The notes: generated by a model not told the origin, from the sequence alone. A DNA stretch of 64,000 nt from Enterobacter dykesii (GCF_008364625.2 NZ_CP126604.1:3348001-3412000); one strand, 5' to 3'. Positions 29,377-39,714 are shown, numbered from the stretch's first letter. Made by a program: numbers and translations.

Positions 29377-30744
29377 ATGTTTACACCCCCATTCATTCTG
29401 TCGATTGCCGGCGGCGGCAGCACCTACACGCCGGGTATTGTGAAAAGCCTGATGGTGCGCCTGCAGGATTTCCCGCTGGCCGAAATCCGCCTTTATGACA
29501 TCGACGAGGCGCGCCAGAACACCATTGCGCCGGTCGTCGAAAAGGTCATCCGCGACCACAGCCAGAGCATCAAGTTCACCGTCACCAGCGACCCGGAAGT
29601 GGCCTTCAGCGGCGCGCATTTCGTCTTCGCCCAGATGCGCGTCGGCCAGTATAAGATGCGCGAGCAGGATGAGAAGATCCCGCTGCGTCACGGGGTGGTC
29701 GGCCAGGAAACCTGCGGACCCGGCGGGCTGGCCTACGGCCTGCGCACGATCCTGCCGATGGTTGAGCTTATCGATCTGGTGGATCGCTACGCGCACGAAA
29801 AAGCCTGGATCGTGAACTACTCCAACCCGGCGGCGATCGTTGCGGAGGGCGTGCGCCGGCTGCGTCCGGATGCGCGGGTGCTGAACATCTGCGATATGCC
29901 TGTCGCCGCCATGCGCAATATGGGGGCGATTCTGGGGGTCGATCGCCGCAGGCTGGAGGTGGACTACTTCGGCCTGAACCACTTCGGCTGGTTTACCCGA
30001 GTACTGGTGGACGGCGAAGACAAGCTTCCCGAGCTGCGTAAGCATATCGCGACGTTTGGCCTGCTGACGGAAGATGCGGCCAAAACCGATCCGCAGCATT
30101 CCGATCCATCATGGGTAAAAACCTGGCGCAACATTAAGCCAATCATGGACCATTTCCCGGAGTATCTGCCGAACCCGTATCTGCAGTACTACCTGATGCC
30201 GAACCAGATTGTGGAACACCAGAACCCGGACTATACCCGCGCCAATGAAGTGATGGACGGGCGCGAGAAAAAGCTGTTCGCCGCTGCCGAAGAATATAAG
30301 CGCACCGGGATCCTGCCTGATGCCTTCCACGTGGGCGTCCACGGCGAGTTTATCGTTGACGTCGCCTGCTCGCTGGCCTTTAACCTGCACAGCCGCCATC
30401 TGGTGATGGTGGAAAACCGCGGGGCGATTACCAACCTGCCTTACGATGCGGTGGTGGAGGTTCCCGCTTATATCACCTCCGAAGGCCCGGAACCGATTCG
30501 CGTCGGTCAGGTGCCGCTGTTCCATCAGACCCTTTTGCAGCAGCAGCTCGCATCTGAACAGCTGCTGGTAGAGGCGACTATCGAGGGGAGCTATGAGAAA
30601 GCCCTGCAGGCGTTTACCCTCAACCGCACCGTGCCGACCATGGAACACGCGAAGGCGATTCTGGATGAAATGATTGAGGCCAACAGCGACTACTGGCCAG
30701 CGCTGCAAAAAGCCTGGCAAGACGGCGAACCGGTGAAAAAATAG
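29377..30744 (+). CDS. GH4 family 6-phospho-glucosidase (AglB-like)
   Basis: 455 residues. Family 4 glycosidase, which uses NAD+ and a divalent metal to cleave 6-phosphoglucosides by an oxidation-elimination mechanism. Visible motifs: nucleotide-binding I-A-G-G-G-S-T-Y-T-P at the N-terminus, G-Q-E-T-C-G-P-G-G, N-Y-S-N-P-A-A, metal-binding I-C-D-M-P near residue 171 and G-L-N-H-F-G-W near 200. The C-D-M-P form is typical of 6-phospho-alpha-glucosidases. It starts 12 bases after the EIICB gene, so both are one operon: the PTS brings in and phosphorylates the sugar, this enzyme splits it. A terminator follows. Confidence 0.88.
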   Translation: MFTPPFILSIAGGGSTYTPGIVKSLMVRLQDFPLAEIRLYDIDEARQNTIAPVVEKVIRDHSQSIKFTVTSDPEVAFSGAHFVFAQMRVGQYKMREQDEKIPLRHGVVGQETCGPGGLAYGLRTILPMVELIDLVDRYAHEKAWIVNYSNPAAIVAEGVRRLRPDARVLNICDMPVAAMRNMGAILGVDRRRLEVDYFGLNHFGWFTRVLVDGEDKLPELRKHIATFGLLTEDAAKTDPQHSDPSWVKTWRNIKPIMDHFPEYLPNPYLQYYLMPNQIVEHQNPDYTRANEVMDGREKKLFAAAEEYKRTGILPDAFHVGVHGEFIVDVACSLAFNLHSRHLVMVENRGAITNLPYDAVVEVPAYITSEGPEPIRVGQVPLFHQTLLQQQLASEQLLVEATIEGSYEKALQAFTLNRTVPTMEHAKAILDEMIEANSDYWPALQKAWQDGEPVKK

Positions 30745-30774
30745 GGGCTTGCTCGCGAGTTGAACGTGGTTTGC

Positions 30775-30811
30775 TTGTCGGTGTCAGAAAAAACACCGAC
30801 AATCCTTTTTT
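30775..30811 (+). terminator. intrinsic terminator after the GH4 gene
   Basis: TTGTCGGTGT (30775-30784), eight-base loop, ACACCGACAA (30793-30802), then TCCTTTTTT. A strong terminator between the glucosidase gene and sseA, separating the catabolic operon from sseA and the regulator gene. Confidence 0.85.
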
Positions 30812-30834
30812 ACGGAAAAGAATGGAGGCAACCC

Positions 30835-31680
30835 ATGTCCACCTCATATTTTGTCGCCGCCGACTGGCTGATTGAGCACGGCGACGATCCGGAAGTTCAG
30901 ATTATCGACGCGCGTATGGCCCCTCCGGGACAAGAGCATCGTGACGTGCCCGGTGAATACCGTGCAGGGCACCTGCCTGGCGCGGTATTTTTTGATATTG
31001 AAGCCCTCTCCGATCACAACTCTCCCCTGCCGCACATGCTGCCGCGCCCGGAAGCGTTTTCCGTGGCGATGCGCGAGCTGGGCGTCAGCAAAGACAAACA
31101 CCTCGTTGTCTATGATGAAGGTAACCTCTTCTCCGCGCCGCGCGCGTGGTGGATGCTGAAAAACTTCGGCGTGGAAAAAGTCTCGATTCTTGCCGGCGGG
31201 CTGGCGGGCTGGAAGCGCGACGAGCTGCCGCTTCAACAGGGTGACGTAACGCTGCCGGAAGGTGAATTCGACGCGACCTTTGACACCCACGTGGTAAAAC
31301 GCCTGACCGACGTGCTGGTCGTGAGCCATGAAAAAACGGCGCAAATCGTCGATGCCCGTCCAGCGCCTCGCTTCAATGCCGAAGCGGACGAACCCCGTCC
31401 GGGGCTGAAGCGCGGACATATTCCGGGCGCGCTGAACGTGCCGTGGGGCGATCTGGTGTTTGAGGGCGAGCTGAAAACCACCGACGAGCTGCGCGCCATT
31501 TTTGACCGTGCCGGCGTTGATTTACACCGTCCAATTATTGCCAGCTGCGGCTCCGGCGTCACGGCCTGCGTGGTGATCCTGGCGCTCGCCACGCTCGGCG
31601 CGAACGACGTCACGCTATACGACGGCGCCTGGAGCGAATGGGGCGCGCGTGACGACCTGCCGGTTGAACCGGCGAAATAA
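30835..31680 (+). CDS. sseA: 3-mercaptopyruvate sulfurtransferase
   Basis: 281 residues from M-S-T-S-Y-F-V; GGAGG lies just upstream of this ATG. Two rhodanese domains; the active-site loop C-G-S-G-V-T-A near residue 237 is in the second, and its sequence is the mercaptopyruvate-type signature. Transfers sulphur from mercaptopyruvate to thiols or cyanide and can supply H2S. Its TAA overlaps by one base the ATG of the following RpiR gene (TAATG), an arrangement absent in E. coli, where sseA is next to sseB. Confidence 0.96.
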   Translation: MSTSYFVAADWLIEHGDDPEVQIIDARMAPPGQEHRDVPGEYRAGHLPGAVFFDIEALSDHNSPLPHMLPRPEAFSVAMRELGVSKDKHLVVYDEGNLFSAPRAWWMLKNFGVEKVSILAGGLAGWKRDELPLQQGDVTLPEGEFDATFDTHVVKRLTDVLVVSHEKTAQIVDARPAPRFNAEADEPRPGLKRGHIPGALNVPWGDLVFEGELKTTDELRAIFDRAGVDLHRPIIASCGSGVTACVVILALATLGANDVTLYDGAWSEWGARDDLPVEPAK

Positions 31681-32450
31681 TGGATAATCGCCTGGCCACG
31701 CTGTTAACGCGCGGTGCGTCGCTGACCCGCGCGGAGTATCGCGTCCTCGCTCACCTCACGGAGCATCCGCTGCTGGTGGGCAACATCACGGTACGCGAGC
31801 TGGCGCAGGCGACGTTCGTTTCTACCGCCACCATCATGCGGCTGTGCCAGAAGCTGGGGTTCAGCGGCTTTAGCGAGTTTATCTGGCACTGCAAGCAGCT
31901 GCTCTCCGACACGCCGCATATTGCCGCTCAGGGGCAGTCGCTTCCTGAACTCCCGGCGCTGTTTAACCAGTTTATCGCCAACTATCAGCACACCTTCCAG
32001 TGGGTCACGCAGGAAAAACGCCAGCAGTTTGCCGACCTGCTGCGCCAGAAAGAGAGCTTCTTTCTCTACGGGGCCGGGTTTTCCTATCTGTTTGCGGAGT
32101 ACCTGACCAAGAAGCTGCAGGTGCTGGGCAAAACGGCGTTTATCTCCGGGCCGGGAGACAGCCGGAATATTTTCCTCAGCAACGCCTCACGCTATCAGGT
32201 GTTTATTGCCGTCTCGCGCAGCGGCGAAACCGAGCAGGTGCTGGATAAAGCTCGGATTGCCAAAAACGTCGGTATGACGATCGTCGCGTTTACCCGCGCC
32301 TCGGCCAACACGCTGGCGGGGATGGCGGACGTGCATTTTGCCCTCTATGACGAAGCGGTACACTTCGCCGCCGAAGCCGCGGGGGTGACGTCGTTTGAGT
32401 CGAATCTGGTGCTGCTGATGGATTTACTGCTGCTGGAAGCAACGGGGTGA
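31680..32450 (+). CDS. MurR/RpiR family transcriptional regulator
   Basis: 256 residues. N-terminal HTH_6 domain (residues ~1-75; S-T-A-T-I-M-R-L-C-Q-K-L-G-F-S-G-F) and a SIS domain (about 105-235; L-Y-G-A-G-F-S, V-S-R-S-G-E-T-E). It starts within the sseA stop codon, so it is translated by coupling with sseA. It is the nearest regulator to the PTS/GH4 operon, though sseA and a terminator lie between, and family members often respond to sugar phosphates. Control of the upstream operon is inferred. Absent at this place in E. coli. Confidence 0.88.
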   Translation: MDNRLATLLTRGASLTRAEYRVLAHLTEHPLLVGNITVRELAQATFVSTATIMRLCQKLGFSGFSEFIWHCKQLLSDTPHIAAQGQSLPELPALFNQFIANYQHTFQWVTQEKRQQFADLLRQKESFFLYGAGFSYLFAEYLTKKLQVLGKTAFISGPGDSRNIFLSNASRYQVFIAVSRSGETEQVLDKARIAKNVGMTIVAFTRASANTLAGMADVHFALYDEAVHFAAEAAGVTSFESNLVLLMDLLLLEATG

Positions 32451-32460
32451 TATTCACCCC
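32444..32460. other. hairpin over the end of the RpiR gene
   Basis: GGGGTGA-TAT-TCACCCC, a perfect 7-bp stem that includes the stop codon of the regulator gene, between it and the convergent sseB. No T-run follows on either strand, so termination would be weak or Rho-dependent. Confidence 0.45.
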
Positions 32461-32467
32461 GCCGTAA

Positions 32468-33244
32468 TCAGATGATGCGGTTGGTTTTGAGATCGCGCAG
32501 GAAGCCGCCCCAGCGACGCTCGTAGAACGGGGTGATGTGCTCGGTAATAAAGTGGCTGATGCCCTTCTCGCCGTTCTTCACCTGGCAGATATCAATCGGC
32601 TCATCGCCCGGCAGCGTGTCGGTCGCCACGCTTCCCGCCGCCTGAATGATTTCGTCGATATCGCCGTCCGCCTCAATACCAATCAGCAGAACCGGATGCT
32701 CGTCCGCACGCTCTTTAATGGAGCAGAGAAACGCGCGTCTAACCGGTTTCAAGGTTTTGAACAGCGTCGTCAGGGAATCAATCATCTGCGCGGGCGGCTC
32801 GGCCACTTCAGACAGCAGCAGCGTTTCGCCCCCTTCCAGCACTTCCTGGGTGCTGAGCGGGTTGCCCTCTTCACCTATCAGATGGCTGATTTCACGCGGC
32901 GTAAACTCTTTCCCGGTCGGCAGCTTCGCGTTAAGGAACAGCGTCTGGCCCAGCGTCATTTCAAACAGGGTACGCACCGGCATCACTACGAACGCCTGTT
33001 CGTCTTCTACCGCTTCCTGCAGGGCTTCCAGCGAGGTAAAGAACGGGATCACCGAACTGCCGTCGTCTTTCTCCCAGTGCAGCAGATCCAGCGCGCTGTC
33101 TTCGACAACCTGCTCACCTTCCGCGGCAGTGCCAGGCACCCAGACGGTGGATTCCAGCAGCGTGCGGAAAAATGCCGGACGGTGGGCGGGCTCGGTCGCC
33201 GCCTGCTCCAGCAGGGTTTCTAATTCGTTTTTGGTTTCGGACAT
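32468..33244 (-). CDS. sseB: enhanced serine sensitivity protein SseB
   Basis: 258 residues, same length as E. coli SseB. Two SseB/YpbB-type domains: an N-terminal one (residues ~1-125, A-F-V-V-M-P-V-R-T-L-F) and a C-terminal SseB_C domain. Overexpression in E. coli causes serine sensitivity; biochemical function unknown. Convergent with the RpiR gene and separated from pepB by a REP-like palindrome. Confidence 0.95.
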   Translation of the reverse strand: MSETKNELETLLEQAATEPAHRPAFFRTLLESTVWVPGTAAEGEQVVEDSALDLLHWEKDDGSSVIPFFTSLEALQEAVEDEQAFVVMPVRTLFEMTLGQTLFLNAKLPTGKEFTPREISHLIGEEGNPLSTQEVLEGGETLLLSEVAEPPAQMIDSLTTLFKTLKPVRRAFLCSIKERADEHPVLLIGIEADGDIDEIIQAAGSVATDTLPGDEPIDICQVKNGEKGISHFITEHITPFYERRWGGFLRDLKTNRII

Positions 33245-33266
33245 AACAATTCCAGATGATGCATTT

Positions 33267-33291
33267 CCCCCTCTCCCCCTGGGAGAGGGGG
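33267..33291. repeat. REP-like palindrome, copy 1
   Basis: CCCCCTCTCCC paired with GGGAGAGGGGG between sseB and pepB. The CCCTCTCCC / GGGAGAGGG core recurs at 40398-40434 and 42115-42135, each just past a gene, which is typical of intergenic REP elements. Confidence 0.7.
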
Positions 33292-33306
33292 AGAGGGCAA
33301 TAACGA

Positions 33307-34593
33307 TTACTCAGCCGTCAGCAGGTTCGCCACGGTACGCACGCCCAGACCGGTCGCGCCCGCGGACCACTGCTCAACTGCCGCTTTACGGTACGTTGCG
33401 GAACAGTCGATGTGCAGCCAGCCTTCGTGGTAGTTCTCAACGAAGTGGGACAGGAAGCCTGCCGCCGTGCTTGCACCCGCCGGGTACGCCGCGCTCGCGG
33501 TGTTGTTCAGCTCGGCAAAGTTGGACGGCAGCTGGCTGCGGTGGAACTCGGCCAGCGGCAGACGCCAGAACGGCTCGTTTTCCGCAGCGGCGCTTGCCAG
33601 CAGGCGAGCGGCCAGCTTGTCGTCGAAGCTGAATAGCGCGTGGTAGTCGTTACCCAGGGCGGTTTTTGCCGCGCCGGTCAGGGTCGCCATGTCGATAATT
33701 AGCTCTGGCTTCTGGGCAGACGCGTCGATCAGGCCATCGGCCAGCACCAGACGGCCTTCGGCGTCGGTGTTCATCACTTCGACGTTTTTGCCGTTGCGAT
33801 AGCGAATGATGTCGCCCAGCTTGAAGGCGTTACCGCTCACCATGTTGTCCGCGCAGCACAGATACAGCTTCACGCGCTTGTTCAGACCGCGAGTGATGGC
33901 AAACGCCAGCGCGCCGGTGATGGTTGCCGCGCCGCCCATGTCGGACTTCATGGAGTCCATGAACGCGCTCTGCTTCAGGCTGTAGCCGCCGGTGTCGAAG
34001 GTGATGCCTTTCCCGACCAGGCAGGCAAAGACCGGCGCCGCTTTATCGCCGGTTGGGTTGTAATCCAGAGCCAGCAGGACCGGAGGGCGCTCGGAACCAC
34101 GGCCCACGGTGTGGATGCCCATGTAATTCTGCTCGCGCAGGTCTTCACCTTTGGTAATGCGATAGGACATCTTGTCGCCGGCCACGCCGCACAGCAGGTC
34201 AACCGCGCGCTGCGCCAGCTGCTCCGGACCAAGCTCTTCCGCCGGGGCGTTGATGGTGTCGCGCACCCAGTCGATGATTTGCAGGCGGCTTTCCAGCTCT
34301 TTCTGACCGGCTTCGTCGAGGTTCGCCCACTCAATTTTGCGGGTGCCTTTCGGCCCTTTGTAGCCTGCCCAGAATGCCCAGCTGCGGTCGGTGTCCCAGC
34401 CTTCGCCTTCCAGGGAGACATGCTTAATGCCCAGGCCGTCAATTTTACGCGCGGCGCGCTGGATCAGACCCAAATCGTCGTTGCCCGTCAGGTGCAGGGT
34501 TATGCCGTCATTGTTGATGCTGTAGCTGGCTTTCTCGCCCCAGCGCGCGTCGGCGGGCTGCGTCGAGAGCGTAATCTTCATCGCTTCGGTCAT
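33307..34593 (-). CDS. pepB: aminopeptidase B (peptidase B)
   Basis: 428 residues from M-T-E-A-M-K-I-T. M17 leucyl-aminopeptidase family; the signature N-T-D-A-E-G-R-L lies near residue 277 and the metal-binding lysine and aspartates ([16 protein letters not shown]) are present. Hexameric cytoplasmic enzyme with a broad specificity including Asp and Glu. It is downstream of iscX, and the terminator hairpin in front implies partial separation from the isc operon. Confidence 0.96.
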   Translation of the reverse strand: MTEAMKITLSTQPADARWGEKASYSINNDGITLHLTGNDDLGLIQRAARKIDGLGIKHVSLEGEGWDTDRSWAFWAGYKGPKGTRKIEWANLDEAGQKELESRLQIIDWVRDTINAPAEELGPEQLAQRAVDLLCGVAGDKMSYRITKGEDLREQNYMGIHTVGRGSERPPVLLALDYNPTGDKAAPVFACLVGKGITFDTGGYSLKQSAFMDSMKSDMGGAATITGALAFAITRGLNKRVKLYLCCADNMVSGNAFKLGDIIRYRNGKNVEVMNTDAEGRLVLADGLIDASAQKPELIIDMATLTGAAKTALGNDYHALFSFDDKLAARLLASAAAENEPFWRLPLAEFHRSQLPSNFAELNNTASAAYPAGASTAAGFLSHFVENYHEGWLHIDCSATYRKAAVEQWSAGATGLGVRTVANLLTAE

Positions 34594-34620
34594 TTTATTT
34601 TTCCTTATTAGCAACTAGCA

Positions 34621-34646
34621 AACGGGCCGCCTGAAGGCAGCCCGTT
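34621..34646 (-). terminator. hairpin between iscX and pepB
   Basis: AACGGGC-C-GCCT-GA-AGGC-A-GCCCGTT, a long stem with one mismatch, eight bases past the iscX stop. U-rich sequence is stronger on the plus side (TTATGTTTTTT), so it may serve as a processing or stabilising hairpin as well as a terminator of the isc transcript. Confidence 0.55.
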
Positions 34647-34653
34647 ATGTTTT

Positions 34654-34854
34654 TTATTCTGCTTCATCTAACCAGACTAACAGAATCGCCTCCAGAATTT
34701 TTTCATTGGATGCGTTTGGATCGTCGTCGAAATCCTCTAAATCGCAGATCCACTGATGCATGTCGGTGAATCGTACGGTCTTCGGATCAAGATCCGGGTT
34801 CGCGTCGTAGAGCGCTTCGCCGATTTCACGGCTGTCTGTCCACTTCAGTCCCAT
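34654..34854 (-). CDS. iscX: Fe-S cluster assembly protein IscX
   Basis: 66 residues from M-G-L-K-W-T-D-S; the upstream extension to 34914 overlaps fdx in another frame and is not real. Small acidic protein with a winged-helix-like fold that binds IscS, and iron weakly, and modulates cluster assembly. Ends with V-W-L-D-E-A-E as in E. coli. Its start lies one base after the fdx stop. Confidence 0.97.
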   Translation of the reverse strand: MGLKWTDSREIGEALYDANPDLDPKTVRFTDMHQWICDLEDFDDDPNASNEKILEAILLVWLDEAE

Positions 34855-34855
34855 A

Positions 34856-35191
34856 TCAATGCTCGCGTGCGTGGTTGATGGTGTAGCGTGGGAACTCCAC
34901 GACCAGATCTTCATCGGTCACCGCCGCCTGGCAGCTCAGGCGGCTGTCAGGCTCCAGACCCCATGCTTTATCCAGCATGTCGTCTTCGTCTTCGGTGCTC
35001 TCAGCGAGAGAATCAAAACCTTCACGCACGATGCAGTGGCAGGTGGTGCAGGCACAGGATTTTTCACAGGCGTGTTCCACTTCGATACCTGCACGCAGGG
35101 CAACATCGAGAATGGTTTCACCGGTCTTCGCTTCCAGAACAGCGCCATCCGGACAGAGGTCCGCATGAGGCAAAATAACAATCTTTGGCAT
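34856..35191 (-). CDS. fdx: [2Fe-2S] ferredoxin
   Basis: 111 residues. Adrenodoxin-type ferredoxin that supplies electrons to IscS/IscU during cluster assembly. Cluster ligands are in [12 protein letters not shown] (C42, C48, C51) and R-L-S-C-Q (C87). One base separates it from hscA and one from iscX, so these are tightly coupled. Confidence 0.98.
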   Translation of the reverse strand: MPKIVILPHADLCPDGAVLEAKTGETILDVALRAGIEVEHACEKSCACTTCHCIVREGFDSLAESTEDEDDMLDKAWGLEPDSRLSCQAAVTDEDLVVEFPRYTINHAREH

Positions 35192-35192
35192 A

Positions 35193-37043
35193 TTAAACCT
35201 CGTCCACGGACTGGCCTTTCAGCGCGACGCGGACAGATTTGTCCATGCGGCGAGCAGCAAAGTCCTGGGTTTGTTTATCAACGTTTTTAATGGCTTCTTC
35301 TATTGCGTCAGCGTCATTGCCTTCTGCTACTGCGCTTAAATGCGCGGCAGCGTCGTCAATCACCTGGCGCTCAGCGGCGCTTAACAGCGCGGCATCGGCA
35401 GCGAGCGCGCCGCTCAGGCTCTCCAGCACGCGGGCGGCTTCAACTTTTTGTTCAGCCAGCATACGCGCCTTCACATCCTGCTCGGCGTAGCTCATTGAAT
35501 CCTGAATCATGGAGGCGATTTCGCCATCGGTCAGGCCGTAGGACGGCTTCACCTGGATGGACGATTCCACGCCGGTGGATTTTTCCATCGCCGTGACGCT
35601 CAGCAGACCGTCCGCATCCACCTGGAAGGTGACGCGAATATGCGCCCCACCCGCAGGCAGCGCCGGAATGCCGCGCAGCGCAAAGCGCGCCAGAGAGCGA
35701 CAGTCCTGCACCAGCTCACGTTCGCCCTGCATTACGTGGATGGACATCGCGGTCTGGCCGTCTTTGAAGGTCGTGAACTCCTGCGCGCGCGCCACCGGAA
35801 TGGTGGTGTTACGCGGGATCACTTTCTCCACCAGGCCGCCCATGGTTTCTAAACCCAGCGACAGCGGGATGACGTCCAGCAGCAGCATTTCGCTGTCCGG
35901 CTTGTTGCCGACCAGAATATCGGCCTGGATTGCGGCGCCCACGGCAACCACTTTGTCCGGGTCGATGGAGGTCAGCGGCGTGCGGCCAAAGAATTCGCCC
36001 ACGCGCTCGCGCACCAGCGGCACGCGGGTCGAACCGCCCACCATGACCACTTCCAGCACCTCGTTCGCCTCAACGCCCGCATCTTTCAATGCGCGACGGC
36101 AGGCCAGCAGGGTGCGCTTCACCAGCGGGGCAATCAGATCGCTGAACTGGTCGCGGGTGATCTCACCCTGCCAGCCCGCAACGTTTACGGTAACCGTCTG
36201 CGCATCGCTCAGGGCGATTTTGGCGTCAATCGCCGCATCCAGCAGTTCACGCTGGACGCGCGCATCGCTGCGATCGCTGATGCCCGCCTGCTCGCGAATG
36301 TAGTCCGCCAGCAGATGGTCGAAGTCATCGCCACCCAGCGCGGAATCCCCGCCGGTCGCCAGCACTTCAAACACCCCACGGCTCAGGCGCAGGATCGAGA
36401 TATCAAAGGTACCGCCGCCGAGGTCGTAAACCGCAATGACCCCTTCCTGACCGGAGTCGAGGCCGTAGGCAATCGCCGCCGCCGTCGGTTCGTTCAGCAG
36501 GCGCAGCACGTGCAGGCCCGCCAGACGCGCGGCGTCTTTGGTGCCCTGACGCTGTGCATCGTCAAAATAGGCCGGAACGGTGATGACTACGCCGTCCAGA
36601 TCGCCGCCGAGCGTCGCCGTCGCGCGCGCCGCCAGCGCTTTGAGGATGTCGGAGGAAACGCGAATCGGGTTCAGCAGACCGGCCGCGGTCGCAATCATCG
36701 GCAGGCCGTTTTCACTGGCCTGCAGCTGATACGGCAGATGCGGATAGCGGGTCTGAATATCGGTCAGCGAGCGGCCCATCATGCGCTTCACGGAGCTGAT
36801 GGTGTTGGCCGGATCGCGCGCGGCGTTGGCGCGGGCGTCATAGCCGACCGCGTGCCCCTGCTGCTGGTAGTGGACTACGGAAGGCAGCAGATGGCGGCCC
36901 TGCTCGTCAGCCAGCGTTTCCGCCTGGCCGCTGCGCACGGTCGCCACGAGGGAATTGGTGGTGCCCAGATCGATACCCACCGCCAGACGACGCTGGTGCG
37001 GTGCGGCACTTAAGCCAGGCTCACTAATTTGTAATAAGGCCAT
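35193..37043 (-). CDS. hscA: Fe-S assembly chaperone HscA
   Basis: 616 residues, standard length. Hsp70-family ATPase dedicated to IscU: recognises its L-P-P-V-K motif and drives cluster release with HscB. ATPase signatures [18 protein letters not shown] and [11 protein letters not shown] are present; a substrate-binding domain follows. Lies 14 bases after hscB. Confidence 0.98.
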   Translation of the reverse strand: MALLQISEPGLSAAPHQRRLAVGIDLGTTNSLVATVRSGQAETLADEQGRHLLPSVVHYQQQGHAVGYDARANAARDPANTISSVKRMMGRSLTDIQTRYPHLPYQLQASENGLPMIATAAGLLNPIRVSSDILKALAARATATLGGDLDGVVITVPAYFDDAQRQGTKDAARLAGLHVLRLLNEPTAAAIAYGLDSGQEGVIAVYDLGGGTFDISILRLSRGVFEVLATGGDSALGGDDFDHLLADYIREQAGISDRSDARVQRELLDAAIDAKIALSDAQTVTVNVAGWQGEITRDQFSDLIAPLVKRTLLACRRALKDAGVEANEVLEVVMVGGSTRVPLVRERVGEFFGRTPLTSIDPDKVVAVGAAIQADILVGNKPDSEMLLLDVIPLSLGLETMGGLVEKVIPRNTTIPVARAQEFTTFKDGQTAMSIHVMQGERELVQDCRSLARFALRGIPALPAGGAHIRVTFQVDADGLLSVTAMEKSTGVESSIQVKPSYGLTDGEIASMIQDSMSYAEQDVKARMLAEQKVEAARVLESLSGALAADAALLSAAERQVIDDAAAHLSAVAEGNDADAIEEAIKNVDKQTQDFAARRMDKSVRVALKGQSVDEV

Positions 37044-37057
37044 AATTGCTTCCGAAA

Positions 37058-37573
37058 TTAAAAATCGAGCAGCTTTTCTTCGAGTTGTTCAGCACTGCTT
37101 CGCAGTTTATCGAGAAAACGGAGTTTGCGCACAGTGTCTGCCGCCACGTCCCAGGTCTCGTTGTTCAGTTGCTCCACCATCTGCTGATGGCGGGTATCGA
37201 ACATGCCCTTCACGCGCGTGATGAAGCTTTCCAGACGCGCTTCGTCTTTGGCCTGTTCAATCTCATCCAGCTCTTCGCGAAGCTCCAGCTGCTCCATCAG
37301 AAACGCCGTGTCACGCACGGTGTGCTGTTCGCTCGCCAGATCGAATCCGTGGAGCGAGAGCAGGTACTCGGCACGACTCAGCGGATGACGCAGCGTCTGC
37401 CAGGCCTGGTTGATGGTCGCAGAGTGCGATACCGCAGCCAGCTGTTCTGCCTGAGTACCACTGGCGAATTTATCCGGGTGATACTGACGCTGAAGATCCT
37501 GAAAACGGATTGTCAGCGCCTGGAGATCAATCGGGTATTGAGCGGGTAGTCCGAAGAGAGTGAAGTAATCCAT
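37058..37573 (-). CDS. hscB: co-chaperone HscB
   Basis: 171 residues. N-terminal J-domain with the H-P-D motif (Y-H-P-D-K near residue 32) and a C-terminal three-helix domain that binds IscU. Delivers IscU to HscA and stimulates its ATPase. It follows iscA by 79 bases. Confidence 0.97.
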   Translation of the reverse strand: MDYFTLFGLPAQYPIDLQALTIRFQDLQRQYHPDKFASGTQAEQLAAVSHSATINQAWQTLRHPLSRAEYLLSLHGFDLASEQHTVRDTAFLMEQLELREELDEIEQAKDEARLESFITRVKGMFDTRHQQMVEQLNNETWDVAADTVRKLRFLDKLRSSAEQLEEKLLDF

Positions 37574-37652
37574 AACAATCTCAGGGGTAGCCTGTTAGAA
37601 CAAACCCCACGCGCAGCAGGTAAGCCACGGTGGGGTTTCGGATAACGCGCGG

Positions 37653-37976
37653 TTAAACGTGGAAGCTTTCGCCGCAACCACACTCGTCTTTGACGTTCGG
37701 GTTCGTGAATTTGAACCCTTCGTTCAGGCCTTCTTTAACGAAGTCCAGCTGAGTGCCGTTGAGGAATTGCAGGCTTTTGCCATCGACCACCACCTTCACG
37801 CCCTTGTCTTCGAACACGGTATCATCAGACGCCGGTTCATCAACAAACTCCAGTACGTAAGCCATACCAGAACAGCCGGAGGTACGTACGCCCAGTCGCA
37901 GGCCAAAGCCTTTACCACGGTTCGCCAGAAAAGAGCTTACTCGCGCGGCAGCGCTGTCGCTAAGGGTAATCGACAT
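37653..37976 (-). CDS. iscA: A-type Fe-S carrier IscA
   Basis: 107 residues from M-S-I-T-L-S-D-S (ATG two codons upstream is possible). A-type carrier with the three conserved cysteines: C35 in S-G-C-S-G-M and C99/C101 in E-C-G-C-G-E. Transfers clusters or iron to apoproteins. Thirteen bases after iscU. Confidence 0.97.
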   Translation of the reverse strand: MSITLSDSAAARVSSFLANRGKGFGLRLGVRTSGCSGMAYVLEFVDEPASDDTVFEDKGVKVVVDGKSLQFLNGTQLDFVKEGLNEGFKFTNPNVKDECGCGESFHV

Positions 37977-37989
37977 ACTCAAACCTCAA

Positions 37990-38376
37990 TTATTTTGCTT
38001 CACGTTTGCTTTTATAGTCCGCAATAGCGGCTTTGATCGCGTCTTCTGCCAGAATTGAGCAGTGAATTTTCACCGGTGGCAGTTCGAGTTCTTCAGCAAT
38101 ATCCGTGTTCTTAATTGCCTGTGCTTCGTCCAGAGACTTGCCCTTCACCCATTCGGTCACCAGGGAGCTGGACGCGATAGCAGAACCGCAGCCGTAGGTC
38201 TTGAAGCGCGCGTCTTCAATGATACCTTCATTGTTGACTTTAATCTGCAACTTCATCACGTCGCCACACGCCGGTGCGCCGACCATGCCGCTACCAACAG
38301 ATTCGTCGCTGTTGTCAAATGAGCCAACGTTGCGCGGGTTCTCGTAATGATCGATGACTTTTTCGCTGTATGCCAT
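37990..38376 (-). CDS. iscU: Fe-S cluster scaffold IscU
   Basis: 128 residues, near identical to E. coli. Ligand cysteines C37 (P-A-C-G-D), C63 (Y-G-C-G-S-A) and C106 (I-H-C-S-I-L), with D39 and the HscA-recognition motif L-P-P-V-K at 99-103. Builds [2Fe-2S] and [4Fe-4S] clusters from sulphur supplied by IscS. Confidence 0.98.
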   Translation of the reverse strand: MAYSEKVIDHYENPRNVGSFDNSDESVGSGMVGAPACGDVMKLQIKVNNEGIIEDARFKTYGCGSAIASSSLVTEWVKGKSLDEAQAIKNTDIAEELELPPVKIHCSILAEDAIKAAIADYKSKREAK

Positions 38377-38400
38377 GATTGAATTCTCCTTATGTACCGA

Positions 38401-39615
38401 TTAGTGATGTGACCATTCAATGCTGTTCAGATCCACGCCCTGCTTGAACATTTCCCACAGTGGAGAAAGGTCGCGCAGACGGCCGATGGAGTTGCGAACC
38501 AGCTTGATGGTGTAGTCAATCTCTTCTTCGGTAGTGAAACGACCTAAAGAGAAACGGATAGAGCTGTGCGCCAGCTCGTCGGTCATGCCCAGCGCGCGCA
38601 GCACGTAGGATGGCTCCAGGCTTGCAGACGTACAGGCAGAACCGGAAGAAACGGCCAGGTCTTTCAGCGCCATGATCAGCGATTCGCCTTCAACATAGTT
38701 GAAGCTGACGTTGAGGATGTTCGGCGCGCCCTGCTCGAGATCGCCGTTCAGATACACTTCTTCCATATCTTTCACGCCGTCCCACAGACGGTTACGCAGC
38801 GTGCGCAGGCGTGCCATCTCGGTTTCCATCTCTTCTTTCGCAATGCGGTACGCTTCGCCCATGCCCACGATCTGGTGAACAGGCAGCGTGCCGGAACGCA
38901 TACCGCGCTCGTGACCGCCGCCGTGCATCTGTGCTTCGATGCGGATACGTGGCTTACGACGAACGTACAGCGCGCCGATCCCTTTCGGGCCATAAATTTT
39001 GTGGCCGGAGAAGGACATCAGGTCCACTTTCAGCTGGCTCAGGTCGATAGGCAGTTTGCCCACGCTCTGGGTCGCGTCCACGTGGTAGATGATACCGCGC
39101 GCGCGGCACATTTCGCCGATGGTCGCGATGTCCTGAACGACGCCGATTTCGTTGTTAACGTGCATGATAGAAACCAGAATGGTGTCGTCACGCATAGCCG
39201 CTTCGAGCTCTTTCAGGTCGATGATCCCGTTGCTCTGTGGCGCCAGGTAAGTCACTTCGTACCCTTCACGCTCCAGCTGGCGGCAGGTATCCAGCACGGC
39301 TTTGTGTTCGGTTTTGCTGGTGATGATGTGCTTGCCTTTTTTCTGATAAAAGTTGGCTGCACCTTTGATCGCCAGGTTGTCGGATTCGGTCGCACCGGAG
39401 GTGAATACAATCTCACGCGGGTCGGCCCCCACCAGGTCAGCAATCTGATTACGGGCGATATCAACCGCCTCTTCAGCATGCCAGCCAAAACGGTGTGAAC
39501 GGGAAGCTGGGTTACCAAAGTTTCCGTCCAGGGTCAGACACTGCATCATTTTCTCGGCAACACGCGGGTCCACCGGCGTGGTTGCGGAGTAATCGAGATA
39601 AATCGGTAATTTCAT
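38401..39615 (-). CDS. iscS: cysteine desulfurase IscS
   Basis: 404 residues. PLP enzyme that extracts sulphur from cysteine for Fe-S clusters, tRNA thiolation and other pathways. The PLP lysine is in F-S-G-H-K206-I-Y-G and the persulphide cysteine in S-S-G-S-A-C328-T-S-A. It is preceded by a structured leader, a known RyhB-controlled region in E. coli. Confidence 0.98.
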   Translation of the reverse strand: MKLPIYLDYSATTPVDPRVAEKMMQCLTLDGNFGNPASRSHRFGWHAEEAVDIARNQIADLVGADPREIVFTSGATESDNLAIKGAANFYQKKGKHIITSKTEHKAVLDTCRQLEREGYEVTYLAPQSNGIIDLKELEAAMRDDTILVSIMHVNNEIGVVQDIATIGEMCRARGIIYHVDATQSVGKLPIDLSQLKVDLMSFSGHKIYGPKGIGALYVRRKPRIRIEAQMHGGGHERGMRSGTLPVHQIVGMGEAYRIAKEEMETEMARLRTLRNRLWDGVKDMEEVYLNGDLEQGAPNILNVSFNYVEGESLIMALKDLAVSSGSACTSASLEPSYVLRALGMTDELAHSSIRFSLGRFTTEEEIDYTIKLVRNSIGRLRDLSPLWEMFKQGVDLNSIEWSHH

Positions 39616-39651
39616 TGCTCTTTAAACTCCGTACATCGCTTCAATGCAAGG

Positions 39652-39714
39652 AATCAGGCAACCGGCTGGATGTACGACCGAGTACACGGGGCGAGTCTTC
39701 GCCCCGGCCTGATT
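39652..39714 (-). promoter_or_regulatory. structured iscR-iscS intergenic element
   Basis: Outer arms AATCAGGC (39652-39659) and GCCTGATT (39707-39714) enclose an inner stem GGGGCGA (39688-39694) / TCGCCCC (39699-39705) with loop GTCT. In E. coli the sRNA RyhB pairs with the iscS translation start and a strong secondary structure in this gap protects the iscR part; this element fits that role. Confidence 0.65.
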
